Assembly: GCA_934120045.1 (NCBI GenBank)
Contig: CAKOTF010000001.1
Location: 124,001 to 188,000, forward strand
Direction: 5' to 3'
Source: an uncultured Clostridia bacterium
GTDB lineage: Bacteria > Bacillota > Clostridia > TANB77 > CAG-508
DNA: 64,000 bases
Shown: piece after piece, positions 42,987 to 52,464 of the stretch
How positions within the stretch are numbered: the stretch's first letter is position 1
Layout: each line of letters begins with the position of its first letter
Made by a program: the position numbers and the translations under genes
The notes under the pieces: model-generated
Databases searched by the model: none
What the model was told of the DNA's origin: nothing
The model's input: only the letters and a program-made list of their open reading frames with translations

Positions 42987-44777
42987 ATGTATTATAGTAG
43001 TGGAAATTATGAAGCATTTGCTAGACCAAAAAAGCCAGTAGATGTAGACAAAAAATCAGCATATATTGTAGGATCAGGATTAGCAGCATTATCTGCAGCT
43101 TGTTTCCTAGTTAGAGATGGACAAATGAAAGGAAAAAATATCCATATTTTAGAGAAAGAACAAATACCAGGAGGAGCTTGTGATGGATACTTATATGATG
43201 GATTAGGATATGTAATGCGTGGTGGAAGGGAAATGGATAACCATTTTGAATGTATGTGGGATTTATTTCATTCAATTCCATCAATAGAAACAGAAGGAGT
43301 AAGTGTTCTTGATGAATATTATTGGTTAAATAAAGAAGATCCAAACTATTCATTAATGAGAGCAACAATGAATAGAGGAGAAGATGCACATACAGATAGA
43401 AAATTTGATATATCTGATAAAGGTGCAATGGAAATAATGAAATTATTCTTTACACCAGATGAAGACTTATATGATAAAAAAATAACAGATTATTTTTCAG
43501 ATGAAGTATTAAATTCAAATTTCTGGTTATATTGGAGAACAATGTTTGCATTCGAAAATTGGCACAGTGCATTAGAAATGAAATTATATATAAAAAGATT
43601 TATACATCATATTGGAGGACTTCCAGATTTTACAGCATTAAGATTTACAAAATATAATCAATATGAATCAATGATTTTACCAATGATAGAATATCTAAAA
43701 AAATATGATGTTCAATTCCATTATGGTACAAAAGTTGAAAACGTAAAATTTGAAATATCAGATTATAAAAAAGTAGCAAAAAGTATTATAATAACCAAAG
43801 ATGGAGAAGAATCAAGTATTGATTTAACAGAAAATGATTTAGTATTTATAACAAATGGTGGGTGTGTTGAAAACTCAAGTATGGGAAGTCAAAATACGCC
43901 AGCCGTAATGAATACAGAAATAAAAGCAGGTGGAGGATGGGATTTATGGCGTAAAATTGCTGAACAAGATTCTTCATTTGGAAATCCAGACAAATTCTGT
44001 TATGATCCAGAATTGACAAATTGGATGAGTGCAACAGTAACAACACTAGATGATAGAATTCCACCATATGTTCAAAAAATATGTAAGAGAGATCCATTTA
44101 GTGGGAAAGTTGTTACAGGAGGAATTGTAACAGTAAAAGATTCAAATTGGTTATTAAGTTGGACATTTAATCGTCAACCACAATTTAGAAGCCAACCAAA
44201 GGGACAACTTGTTGGATGGATCTATGGTTTATTTAGTAATGTTCCAGGAAACTATGTAAAGAAACCAATGAGGGATTGTACAGGTAAAGAAATTTGTATG
44301 GAATGGTTATATCATTTAGGGGTACCAGAAAATCAAATAGAAGAATTAGCTGAAAATAGTGCTAATACAATACCTGTAATGATGCCATATATTGATGCAT
44401 TCTTTATGCCAAGAAATGGAACAGATAGACCAAAAGTAGTTCCAAATCAAGCTGTAAACTTTGCATTTTTAGGTCAATTTGCAGAAACAGAAAGAGATAC
44501 AATATTTACAACAGAATATTCAATACGTACAGCAATGGTTGCTGTTTACACATTATTAAATGTTGATCGTGGTGTACCAGAAGTATGGGGAAGTACTTAT
44601 GATATAAGAGATTTATTAAATGCAACAGTTAAATTAAGAGATGGAAAACCTATTACAGAAATGAATTTTGGATTAAAAGAAAAAATTGCATTAAAAGAAG
44701 TTTTAAAACAAATTAAAGGTACAGATATTGAAAAACTTCTTAAAGAATATCATGTAATTAAAGATGATGATATTTAA
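42987..44777 (+). CDS. ohyA: Oleate hydratase
   Basis: A 596-residue FAD enzyme that adds water to the cis-9 double bond of oleic or linoleic acid to give 10-hydroxy fatty acids, detoxifying unsaturated fatty acids at the membrane. N-terminal FAD fold AYIVGSGLAALSAACFLVRDG, followed by HILEKEQIPGGACDG, GYVMRGGREM (conserved RGGREM loop with the catalytic Glu), and GWIYGLFSN near residue 410; the C-terminal part has FLGQFAETERDTIFTTEYS. Length fits the family. AAGGAGGTTG precedes the ATG. Together with the lipase-like gene and TetR it forms a lipid response module, common in gut bacteria. Confidence 0.96.
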   Translation: MYYSSGNYEAFARPKKPVDVDKKSAYIVGSGLAALSAACFLVRDGQMKGKNIHILEKEQIPGGACDGYLYDGLGYVMRGGREMDNHFECMWDLFHSIPSIETEGVSVLDEYYWLNKEDPNYSLMRATMNRGEDAHTDRKFDISDKGAMEIMKLFFTPDEDLYDKKITDYFSDEVLNSNFWLYWRTMFAFENWHSALEMKLYIKRFIHHIGGLPDFTALRFTKYNQYESMILPMIEYLKKYDVQFHYGTKVENVKFEISDYKKVAKSIIITKDGEESSIDLTENDLVFITNGGCVENSSMGSQNTPAVMNTEIKAGGGWDLWRKIAEQDSSFGNPDKFCYDPELTNWMSATVTTLDDRIPPYVQKICKRDPFSGKVVTGGIVTVKDSNWLLSWTFNRQPQFRSQPKGQLVGWIYGLFSNVPGNYVKKPMRDCTGKEICMEWLYHLGVPENQIEELAENSANTIPVMMPYIDAFFMPRNGTDRPKVVPNQAVNFAFLGQFAETERDTIFTTEYSIRTAMVAVYTLLNVDRGVPEVWGSTYDIRDLLNATVKLRDGKPITEMNFGLKEKIALKEVLKQIKGTDIEKLLKEYHVIKDDDI

Positions 44778-44797
44778 AAACTTTCTGAAAAAAAGCC

Positions 44798-44826
44798 TTG
44801 TAAAAAAAAATAAAATATAGTATAAT
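44798..44826 (+). promoter_or_regulatory. Sigma-A promoter for pcrA
   Basis: TTGTAA (44798-44803), 17-nt spacer, TATAAT (44821-44826). Transcription would begin near 44832, inside the left arm of the hairpin at 44829. Confidence 0.65.
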
Positions 44827-44828
44827 TC

Positions 44829-44856
44829 AAACGGATATTCGAAAAAATATCCGTTT
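44829..44856 (+). promoter_or_regulatory. Stem-loop at the 5' end of the pcrA mRNA
   Basis: AAACGGATATT (44829-44839) pairs with AATATCCGTTT (44846-44856) around CGAAAA, followed by AATTTTA. It could end ohyA transcripts or stabilise the 5' end of the pcrA mRNA; the RBS at 44873 lies clear of it. Confidence 0.5.
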
Positions 44857-44886
44857 AATTTTATGCTTATGAGGAAGGAAAAAATA

Positions 44887-47232
44887 ATGGAAGATATATT
44901 AAAAGGATTAAATGACAAACAATATGAAGCAGTAGTAAATACAGAAGGACCATGTCTTGTAATAGCAGGTGCAGGAAGCGGAAAAACAAAAGTATTAACA
45001 CATAAAATAGCATATTTATTACAGGAAAAAAATGTATTACCATGGAATATATTAGCAATAACATTTACAAATAAAGCAGCAAATGAAATGAAAGAAAGAA
45101 TAGAATTGCTAGTTGGAGATAAAGCAAAAGATATGTGGGTTGGAACATTCCATTCAATATGTGTACGAATTTTAAGAAAATTTATAGATAGAATCGGATT
45201 TGATTCATCATTTATAATATTTGATTCATCAGATCAAAAAACACTTGTAAAACGATGCTTAAAAGAATTAGACATAGATGAAAAAATATTAAATGACAGA
45301 TCATGTTTATCAGAAATAAGTAATGCTAAAAATGATATGTTAGAACCAGATGCATATAGTGCAAAAGTACATGGAGACTATAGAAGAGAAAAAATTGCAG
45401 AAGTGTATGAAATGTATCAAAAAAGATTAAAAGAAAATAATGCAATAGATTTTGATGATATAATAAACTATACAATTAAAATTTTATTAGAAAATGTAGA
45501 TGTATTACAATATTATTCAGATAAATTCAAATATATATTAGTAGATGAGTATCAGGATACAAACAAATCACAATTTACACTTGTAACACTATTAGCATCA
45601 AAGAATGGAAACATTACAGCCGTAGGAGATAATGACCAAGGAATATATAGTTTTAGAGGTGCAGATATTGCAAATATATTAAATTTTGAAAAAGACTTTC
45701 CAGGAACTAAAATAATTAAATTAGAGCAAAACTATAGATGTACAGGAAATATATTAAATATAGCAAATGCAATTATAAAAAACAATGAAGTAAAATATGA
45801 AAAAAAATTATGGACAGAAAATGGAGAAGGAGAATTACCAGAAGTATATTGTTCTGATAATGAATATGATGAAGGAAAATACATTGTAGACAAAATAGAA
45901 GAATTAAGAAAAAAGAATAATTATAAATATTCAGATTTTGCAGTATTATATAGAATGAATACACAATCAAGAGCGATAGAAGAAATTCTACGAAGAGAAG
46001 CATTACCATATAAAATTGTTGGAGGCTTAAAATTCTATGAAAGAAAAGAAATTAAAGACATAATTTCTTATTTAAGATTAGTACAAAACCCATCAGACAA
46101 TTTAAGTTTGAATAGAATAATAAATGAACCCAAAAGAGGAATTGGAAAAACAAGTTTAGAAGCAGTTGAACAAACAGCAGGGCAAGCAGGAACATCTATG
46201 TATGAAGTAATAAAAAATGCACAAAGTTATGGATTGAATAGAGTTTATACTAATTCAAGAGAATTTATAAACTGTATGGAAGAATTCATGGTTCAAAAAG
46301 ATAATCTAAAAATATCTGAATTAATACAAAAAATATTAAGAGATACAGGTTATACAAAAGCACTCGAAACAGAAAATACAATAGAAGCTGAAAATAGAAT
46401 TGCAAATCTTGAAGAATTTTTAAATGTAGCAATAGAATTTGAAGAAGAATCAGCGGAAAATACATTAAGTGAATTCTTAGAAGGAATAACATTATCAAGT
46501 GATTTAGACAATGTAGAAGAAACAGAAGATTCTGTAACATTAATGACATTACATAGTGCAAAAGGGCTTGAATTCCCAGTAGTATTCTTAGTAGGAATGG
46601 AAGAAGGAGTATTCCCAGGGTTTAAATCAATTGGAGAAGACAAAGATATTGAAGAAGAAAGACGTTTATGCTATGTAGGAGTAACAAGAGCAAGAGAAAA
46701 ACTATTTTTAACAAGAAGTAAACAACGTACAACATTTGGATCAACGACATTTAATCAACCATCAAGATTTTTGAAAGAAATTCCAGCAGAAATGGTAGAG
46801 GGATATGAGGAAGCAATGGGAAGTGGAATTACTTATGAAAAATCTGGTTTTGGAGATAGTGGATATTCTTGGAGTTATGGAAGTAGAAATAATGGTAATA
46901 TTAAATCATATAAAATTCAAGAACCACAATATGCAACATCAGCATCAAATATATTTGGTTCAAAAAATAATAATGAAAAAACAAGTGGAAATCCAGGATG
47001 TGGATTTAGAACAGCAGAAAGTTTCTTAAATAATTTGAATAAAAGGAATCAAAGTAAAGGTGTTGATTTGTCACAATATCAAACAGGAACAAAAGTATAT
47101 CACAAAAAATTTGGAGAAGGAACAATAAATTATGTTGAACCTGAAGGTGATGATTTAAAAGTTGATATTAATTTTGATAAATTTGGTCATAAAAGATTAA
47201 TGGCAAAATTTGCAAATTTAGAGATAATATAG
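44887..47232 (+). CDS. pcrA: PcrA/UvrD-family DNA helicase
   Basis: A 781-residue superfamily 1A 3'-5' helicase. Motifs: LNDKQYEAV (Q), IAGAGSGKT (I), TFTNKAANEMKER (Ia), VDEYQDTNKSQ (II), GDNDQGIYSFRGA (III), LEQNYRCTGNI (IV), LMTLHSAKGLEFPVVFLVG (V) and YVGVTRAREKL (VI). The C-terminal 50 residues (GTKVYHKKFGEGTI) are the Tudor-like PcrA tail that binds RNA polymerase. Start 44887 follows GAGGAAGG; an upstream in-frame ATG at 44863 overlaps the leader. No ligA follows, unlike many Firmicutes. Confidence 0.96.
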   Translation: MEDILKGLNDKQYEAVVNTEGPCLVIAGAGSGKTKVLTHKIAYLLQEKNVLPWNILAITFTNKAANEMKERIELLVGDKAKDMWVGTFHSICVRILRKFIDRIGFDSSFIIFDSSDQKTLVKRCLKELDIDEKILNDRSCLSEISNAKNDMLEPDAYSAKVHGDYRREKIAEVYEMYQKRLKENNAIDFDDIINYTIKILLENVDVLQYYSDKFKYILVDEYQDTNKSQFTLVTLLASKNGNITAVGDNDQGIYSFRGADIANILNFEKDFPGTKIIKLEQNYRCTGNILNIANAIIKNNEVKYEKKLWTENGEGELPEVYCSDNEYDEGKYIVDKIEELRKKNNYKYSDFAVLYRMNTQSRAIEEILRREALPYKIVGGLKFYERKEIKDIISYLRLVQNPSDNLSLNRIINEPKRGIGKTSLEAVEQTAGQAGTSMYEVIKNAQSYGLNRVYTNSREFINCMEEFMVQKDNLKISELIQKILRDTGYTKALETENTIEAENRIANLEEFLNVAIEFEEESAENTLSEFLEGITLSSDLDNVEETEDSVTLMTLHSAKGLEFPVVFLVGMEEGVFPGFKSIGEDKDIEEERRLCYVGVTRAREKLFLTRSKQRTTFGSTTFNQPSRFLKEIPAEMVEGYEEAMGSGITYEKSGFGDSGYSWSYGSRNNGNIKSYKIQEPQYATSASNIFGSKNNNEKTSGNPGCGFRTAESFLNNLNKRNQSKGVDLSQYQTGTKVYHKKFGEGTINYVEPEGDDLKVDINFDKFGHKRLMAKFANLEII

Positions 47233-47239
47233 AAATATA

Positions 47240-47281
47240 AAAATAGCCTAAAATATTAAATAAAGAACTTAGGCTATTTTT
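47240..47281 (+). terminator. Terminator of pcrA
   Basis: AAAATAGCCTAA (47240-47251) pairs with TTAGGCTATTTT (47269-47280) and continues TT; loop of 17 nt. Confidence 0.85.
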
Positions 47282-47339
47282 TGTATAAATAAATTTAATT
47301 TTGAAATAATAAGAAAAATTATGTATGAAAGGAATTAAA

Positions 47340-47528
47340 ATGCCCGATTTAACAAAATTAGAATTAGAACATATAAGACAAATAATTTTCTTAAATGAAA
47401 ATAAATATCAGAAAATAAACACATATTTATCTCAAATCCAAGATATCCAGGTACAACAAATGTTTAATAATATTGCACAAGAAGCCTTAAATACAAAACA
47501 ATTACTTACAAGTTTTTTAAACACATAA
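47340..47528 (+). CDS. Small CotF-like spore coat protein (first of a pair)
   Basis: A 62-residue protein, all helical, starting at ATG 47340 after GAAAGGA. The pattern LTKLELEHIRQIIFLNENKYQKINTYL and IQVQQMFNNIAQEAL is like one half of the CotF/ferritin-like four-helix coat protein family. It likely pairs with the next gene, 27 nt downstream, to build a four-helix unit. Expression in the mother cell during sporulation is expected from the family. Confidence 0.65.
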   Translation: MPDLTKLELEHIRQIIFLNENKYQKINTYLSQIQDIQVQQMFNNIAQEALNTKQLLTSFLNT

Positions 47529-47555
47529 AAATTTATATTTAGAAAGGTTGAAAAT

Positions 47556-47798
47556 ATGAAAGAAAAAACAATGATAAATGATATTATAAAAGATTTAAAG
47601 TTTAGTATAAATGACTATCAAAATGCGATATGTGAATGTGAAAATATAGGATTAAGACAAACACTTCAACAAATAAGAAATAATGAAGAAAGTTTACAAT
47701 ATGATTTAGTAAAAATCGCTAATATAAAAGGATATTCAAATCCATCTTCAAAAGTAGAAACAAAAGAAATTGAAGATTTAAAAAGACAAGTTCAATAG
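47556..47798 (+). CDS. Small CotF-like spore coat protein (second of a pair)
   Basis: An 80-residue helical protein: MINDIIKDLKFSINDYQNAICECENIGLRQTLQQIRNNEE resembles the core of the CotF family (MLxDxLxxxKxxxxxYxxAxxECxN-x-LRxxFxxI). The C-terminus YSNPSSKVET is like the Tyr-x-Pro-rich ends of these coat proteins. AGAAAGG precedes the ATG. It likely associates with the preceding 62-residue product. Confidence 0.75.
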   Translation: MKEKTMINDIIKDLKFSINDYQNAICECENIGLRQTLQQIRNNEESLQYDLVKIANIKGYSNPSSKVETKEIEDLKRQVQ

Positions 47799-47806
47799 AA
47801 AAGACT

Positions 47807-47852
47807 AAAATGAAATTCTATTTTCCTACGGAAATTTGAATTTCATTTTAAT
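47807..47852 (+). terminator. Terminator of the CotF-like pair
   Basis: AAAATGAAATTC (47807-47818) pairs perfectly with GAATTTCATTTT (47838-47849); an inner TTTCC/GGAAA extends the hairpin. T-rich end. Bases 47860-48000 are purine-rich and hold no gene I can see. Confidence 0.75.
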
Positions 47853-48016
47853 TTGTACAAAAAGGAGAAAACGAAAGAAAAAGAGATAATAAAAGAGAAA
47901 AAGAAAAGATATATCTAAAAAACGGTAAATAAGAAAAATTGCTAAAATTAGTAAAAGTAATATAAAATAAAAAAAATCTCGAAATAAATAATAAAAAATG
48001 AACAGGAGAAAAATTA

Positions 48017-49006
48017 ATGGTAAAAAAAATACTAGTATTAGCAAGAAAAACAATGAAACTTACAATACTTTTAGGAATTTCTATATTGTTAATAATCTGT
48101 GCAGTAGCTTTATTTTTTAAGCCAATATATGTTGTAACTTTAAATGGAGAACAGATAGGTTATAGTAAAGATAAAAGCAAATTACAAGCTGAAATAAATA
48201 AATATATGGAAAGTGGAGATGGACAATCAAATGTTGCATTTGTTCAAATGGAAGCTATGCCAGAATATAAAATGTGTTTACTAAAAAGAAATATAGTAAC
48301 AAATGATGACGAAATATTTGAAACTGTAAAAAAACAAGGAATTACATATTATAATTATTATGCTATATCAATTGGAGAAGAAATAAAGGCATATGTATCA
48401 GATTTTGCATCAGCAGAAGAAATTGTAAATCAACTAAAAGAAAAAGAGAGTACAAATGCAGATGAAATAGTAATAACAGAAATGTATGAAACAAATTTAG
48501 AGGAATTTTCAGATGTAGAAACAGTTGTAGCAGATTTATATGTAAAAAAAGTAGAACTACCTAAAGTAGCTAAAAATTCAGGAAAAGTAAATACATCTGC
48601 AAATTTATCATATCAGAGTATAGGAATAGGATTAAACTTAATTAGGCCTATTTCAGGAACAATAACATCAAGATTTGGATCTATTAGTAGAGTTAGATCT
48701 GGAGCACATACAGGATTAGATATAGCAGCATCAACAGGAACACCAATAAAAGCAGCTGCATCAGGAGTAGTGACATTTTCAGGAACTAAAAGTGCATATG
48801 GAAAAATGCTTGTAATTTCACATGGAAATGGAATAGAAACATATTATGGACATTGTAGTAAATTATATGCAGAAGTAGGAGATAAAGTAAGCCAAGGAGA
48901 AACAATAGCTGCAGTAGGCTCAACAGGAAATAGCACAGGGCCACATTTGCATTTAGAAATAAGAGTAAATGGAGTAGCATATAATCCACAAAACTATGTA
49001 TATTAA
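48017..49006 (+). CDS. M23-family (LytM) metallopeptidase, membrane anchored
   Basis: A 329-residue protein with an N-terminal membrane helix (about 15-38), a middle region of two small repeats (about 45-175), and a C-terminal LytM/M23 endopeptidase domain. Zn ligands: His231 and Asp235 in HTGLD, and His312 in HLHLE (His310-Leu-His312). GRPISGTITSRFG-type entry strand and GxSGNSTGPH are present. It cuts peptide crossbridges in peptidoglycan; related SpoIIQ-like proteins act in sporulation, but no SpoIIQ diagnostic region is evident. AGGAGAA precedes the ATG. Confidence 0.9.
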   Translation: MVKKILVLARKTMKLTILLGISILLIICAVALFFKPIYVVTLNGEQIGYSKDKSKLQAEINKYMESGDGQSNVAFVQMEAMPEYKMCLLKRNIVTNDDEIFETVKKQGITYYNYYAISIGEEIKAYVSDFASAEEIVNQLKEKESTNADEIVITEMYETNLEEFSDVETVVADLYVKKVELPKVAKNSGKVNTSANLSYQSIGIGLNLIRPISGTITSRFGSISRVRSGAHTGLDIAASTGTPIKAAASGVVTFSGTKSAYGKMLVISHGNGIETYYGHCSKLYAEVGDKVSQGETIAAVGSTGNSTGPHLHLEIRVNGVAYNPQNYVY

Positions 49007-49008
49007 TA

Positions 49009-49043
49009 AAAATCAAAGGAACTATTATTCCTTTGATTTTTTA
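49009..49043. terminator. Bidirectional terminator, M23 peptidase / mecA
   Basis: AAAATCAAAGGA (49009-49020) pairs with TCCTTTGATTTT (49029-49040), with T-runs on both strands. Confidence 0.85.
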
Positions 49044-49072
49044 CATATTATAAAGCAAATGTATTTATACAC

Positions 49073-49600
49073 TCATTTATAGCATCTGTAATAAAAACAT
49101 TTTTCCCATACTCGTTTAAGATACCTAAAAATCCGTGAAGAAAAGTCTTTTTTTGTACTAAATTCACAAAGAATACTATCTAAATTATTAGAAATATTGT
49201 TAAATGAATGTAGATAATAAGTACTATTCAACAAAAATAAAGAAAATGATTCAAAAACAGACCAATTCATATTTTTTATATATGTACAAAAGGCTAAAAA
49301 ATCTTCAAATTTATTAAATTTATAAAAAATATTATTTCCAATATTTTCAATAAAATTAGAATCAACTTTGGTAACTGTAAAAACACAACCATCATTATAA
49401 TTTAAAATTTCAACTAAAATATTTTCATCTTTAATTTTAAAGTTAAGATTTTGCTCAGCAGTTTTTAAGATAGATTGTATAAAATTTTGTGAAAATGGAT
49501 TATTTGAAAATAAGACTTTTTTTGAAATATGATTTTTATTCATATCATCATAAGAAAAAAATATTTTAATTTTAGTGTCAGTTATTTTTTCAAATCTCAT
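49073..49600 (-). CDS. mecA: MecA-like adaptor protein
   Basis: A 175-residue protein whose start MRFEKITDTKIKIFFSYDDM and the NNPFSQNFIQSILKTAEQNLNFKI block match MecA, the ClpC adaptor that delivers substrates (ComK, Spo0A~P in Bacillus) for degradation. The C-terminal ClpC-binding half has KFEDFLAFCTYIKN and LNSTYYLHSFN, more diverged and shorter than in Bacillus (218 residues). GGAGGT is well placed. Convergent with the M23 gene. Target proteins in this organism are unknown. Confidence 0.8.
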   Translation of the reverse strand: MRFEKITDTKIKIFFSYDDMNKNHISKKVLFSNNPFSQNFIQSILKTAEQNLNFKIKDENILVEILNYNDGCVFTVTKVDSNFIENIGNNIFYKFNKFEDFLAFCTYIKNMNWSVFESFSLFLLNSTYYLHSFNNISNNLDSILCEFSTKKDFSSRIFRYLKRVWEKCFYYRCYK

Positions 49601-49735
49601 ATATAAACCTCCAATATATTTATATTATACAATGAATAAAAATATTTTTAAAGAAACAATATTTTCCAAATATACAATATTTCTAGAATAAGGTAGAAAT
49701 GTGTTTTAAATATTATTATATTTATAAAATAATAC

Positions 49736-49764
49736 TTGAAAAAAACATAAAAGCAATGTATAAT
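49736..49764 (+). promoter_or_regulatory. Sigma-A promoter for the radC-mreBCD operon
   Basis: TTGAAA (49736-49741), 17-nt spacer, TATAAT (49759-49764). The leader to the radC ATG at 49854 is about 85 nt. Confidence 0.75.
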
Positions 49765-49853
49765 GATAACACATAATAGGGGAATTCCGTAGGAAAATAT
49801 AAAAGAAGATTGGTATGGCAAATACAAAAATTAAAAGAAAGGAAGAATATAAC

Positions 49854-50558
49854 ATGCCAATTAAAATGAAAAATTTACCAGTAACGGAAAGACCATATGA
49901 GAAATTAGAACAATATGGAGAGAAAAGTTTAACAAATGCAGAATTATTAGCAATAATAATAAAGAGTGGAACGAGAGAAGAAACATCAGTACAATTAGCA
50001 CAAAAAATTTTATTATTAAACGAAAATCAGGATAAAAACAATTTGAATTTTTTAAGGGAAATATCAATTGGGGAATTAATAAAAATAAAGGGTATTGGAA
50101 AAGTAAAAGCAATTCAAATAAAAGCAATATGTGAATTAGCATCAAGAATGAATTCGATTGACAATTATAAAAATATAACAATAAATAAGCCGAGTGATGT
50201 TGTAGATATACTATTTGAAAAGATGAGATTCGAAAAACAAGAAATACTGAAGGTAGTAATACTTGGAAATAAAAATAGATTATTAAAAATTAAAGATATA
50301 GCAAAAGGATGTGGAAATTTTGTAAAGGCAAGTATAAAAGATGTACTTAATGAAGCTGTTAAGGTACAAGCAATGCAAATTATTCTTGTACATAATCATC
50401 CGTCAGGAGATGTAACACCAAGTAAAAATGATATTGAGTTTACTAGAGAAGTAAAAAAGGCATCTGCAATATTAGGAATAAATCTAATTGATCATATAAT
50501 AATTGGTAGAAACAATTATATCAGTATTTTTTCAAAATTAGGTGTAGATAATATATAA
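49854..50558 (+). CDS. radC: RadC-family JAB/MPN protein
   Basis: A 234-residue protein: helix-hairpin-helix-like N-terminus (LTNAELLAIIIKSGT; LIKIKGIGKVKAIQI) and JAB domain with HNHPSGDVTPSKND (JAMM metal motif) and ASAILGINLIDHIIIG. Its function is unresolved in most bacteria. Start 49854 follows AAAGGAAG at good spacing; the upstream ATG 49815 lacks an RBS. It heads the mreBCD operon, the common Firmicutes order. Confidence 0.93.
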   Translation: MPIKMKNLPVTERPYEKLEQYGEKSLTNAELLAIIIKSGTREETSVQLAQKILLLNENQDKNNLNFLREISIGELIKIKGIGKVKAIQIKAICELASRMNSIDNYKNITINKPSDVVDILFEKMRFEKQEILKVVILGNKNRLLKIKDIAKGCGNFVKASIKDVLNEAVKVQAMQIILVHNHPSGDVTPSKNDIEFTREVKKASAILGINLIDHIIIGRNNYISIFSKLGVDNI

Positions 50559-50582
50559 AAAACATTTGGAGGAATGGGGAAA

Positions 50583-51611
50583 ATGAGTTTTTTATCATTA
50601 AAATCTAGAGATATAGGAATAGATTTAGGAACTGCGAATATTTTAGTCACATTAAATGGAAAAGGAATTGTTTATAGAGAGCCAGCAGTTATAGCAATAG
50701 AAAATCAAACAGGTAATGTTATTGCAATAGGAAGTGAAGCAAAGGAAATGCTTGGAAGAACTCCAAAAGAAATAAGTGCAATAAGACCGTTAAAAGATGG
50801 AGTTATTGCCGATTTTACAGCAACAAAATTATTGCTGAAGAGAATAATGGATAAGGTATGTAAAAAATACAATGCTGTAAGGCCAAGAGTAATAGTTGGT
50901 GTACCATCAGGTATTACGGAAGTGGAAGAAAGAGCAGTTGAAGAAACAATAATACGTGCAGGAGCAAAAGAAGTTTATTTAATTGAAGAACCAATGGCTG
51001 CAGCTATTGGTGCAGGAATAGAAATTGAACAACCAAGTGGAAATATTATTGTTGATATTGGTGGAGGAACAACAGAAGTTGCAGTAATATCTTTAGGAGG
51101 AATAGTATTAAGTAATTCAATAAGAATTGCAGGAGATGAACTTAATGAAGATATTATAAATTATGTAAAAAGAGAGTTAAATTTAGCAATAGGAGAAACA
51201 ACAGCTGAAAATATAAAAAAAGAATTGGGATGTGCATTGCCTTTAATGTCACTAATAAGTATGAAAATTAAAGGAAGAGACATTGGCACTGGATTGCCAG
51301 CTACAGAAGTAATTACATCAGGACAAGTAGAAGAAGCTATAAAAGATTCAATTGCACAGATTGTTGAAGTAGTAAAATTAACATTAGAAAAAACACCACC
51401 TGAATTAGCTTCAGATATTATGGAAAAAGGAATAATGCTATCAGGAGGTGGAGCATTAGTACAAAATTTAGACAAGCTTATTAGTATGGAGACAGGAATG
51501 CCAACATATGTTGCAGAAGATCCATTAGAATGTGTTGTAAGAGGAACAGGAAAAACATTACAAGACATAGATAAATTAAGAACAGTATTAAAAAATGCAA
51601 GAAAGAGATAA
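50583..51611 (+). CDS. mreB: Rod shape-determining actin homologue MreB
   Basis: A 342-residue actin-fold ATPase. Phosphate 1 IGIDLGTANILV, phosphate 2 IVDIGGGTTEVAV, connect and adenosine motifs (LSGGGALVQNLD) are complete, with VYREPAVIAI near the N-terminus. It forms membrane-bound filaments that orient the elongation machinery. Start 50583 follows GGAGGAATG; ATG 50574 overlaps the RBS. 25 bases after radC, 18 before mreC. Confidence 0.97.
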   Translation: MSFLSLKSRDIGIDLGTANILVTLNGKGIVYREPAVIAIENQTGNVIAIGSEAKEMLGRTPKEISAIRPLKDGVIADFTATKLLLKRIMDKVCKKYNAVRPRVIVGVPSGITEVEERAVEETIIRAGAKEVYLIEEPMAAAIGAGIEIEQPSGNIIVDIGGGTTEVAVISLGGIVLSNSIRIAGDELNEDIINYVKRELNLAIGETTAENIKKELGCALPLMSLISMKIKGRDIGTGLPATEVITSGQVEEAIKDSIAQIVEVVKLTLEKTPPELASDIMEKGIMLSGGGALVQNLDKLISMETGMPTYVAEDPLECVVRGTGKTLQDIDKLRTVLKNARKR

Positions 51612-51629
51612 TTTTTGAAAGGAATTCAT

Positions 51630-52445
51630 ATGGAAAGAAATAGCAAAAGTGGAGTAATTGGAGTGATTATAACAATAATTATATTAGTATTATTTGTTGC
51701 ATTTACAAATAGAAATACAGAAAATATATCTACAATTGAAAACTTTGCAAATGTTGTTATTGTACCAATTCAAAATGGTTTAACATATTTGAAAAATAAA
51801 ATAAATAATAATGACAAATTTTTTGAAAATGTAAATGAATTAAAAACAGAAAATGAACAATTAAAGAAACAGAATAGTGAACTTGAAAAGACTTTGAGAG
51901 AATTTGAAGTAATGAAAACAGAAAATGAACAGCTAAAACAGCAATTAAATTTGGCAGAAAAATATGGAGAATATACAACTGTTCCAGGAACGATAATATC
52001 AAGAGATATAAGTAATTATTCCAAGACATTAGTAATAAATGTAGGATCTGATAATGGACTTAAAGAAAATATGACTGTTATTGCTAATGAAGGTCTTGTT
52101 GGATATATTGTGTCAACAACTGCAAAAACAGCTAAGATTCAAACAATAGTAGATAGTGCTAGTTCTACAAGTTGTCTAGCAAGTACAACAAGAGATATAA
52201 TGACTTGTAAAGGAACAATAGAAAGTGAATCAATATTAAAAGCAACGAATTTAAAAATAGATTCAAATGTTATTCAAGGAGATAGTGTTGAAACGTCAGG
52301 AATGGGTGGAATTTATACTAAAGGGATACATGTTGGAAGAATAAAAAAAGTTGAAACAGGAACAAATAAAATTGATTCATATGCAATGATTGAAACAGCC
52401 GTAGATTTTAACAAACTAGAAACAGTACTTGTAATAATAAAATAA
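51630..52445 (+). CDS. mreC: Rod shape-determining protein MreC
   Basis: A 271-residue bitopic protein: membrane helix (about 10-28), a coiled coil (ENVNELKTENEQLKKQNSELEKTLREFE) and extracellular beta-barrel domains (VPGTIISRD, LVINVGSDNGL, GLVGYIV, QTIVDSASSTSCL). It links MreB to PBP2. Start 51630 after AAAGGAATTC. Located between mreB and mreD. Confidence 0.95.
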   Translation: MERNSKSGVIGVIITIIILVLFVAFTNRNTENISTIENFANVVIVPIQNGLTYLKNKINNNDKFFENVNELKTENEQLKKQNSELEKTLREFEVMKTENEQLKQQLNLAEKYGEYTTVPGTIISRDISNYSKTLVINVGSDNGLKENMTVIANEGLVGYIVSTTAKTAKIQTIVDSASSTSCLASTTRDIMTCKGTIESESILKATNLKIDSNVIQGDSVETSGMGGIYTKGIHVGRIKKVETGTNKIDSYAMIETAVDFNKLETVLVIIK

Positions 52446-52464
52446 TGAAAGAGAGTTTTGACAC

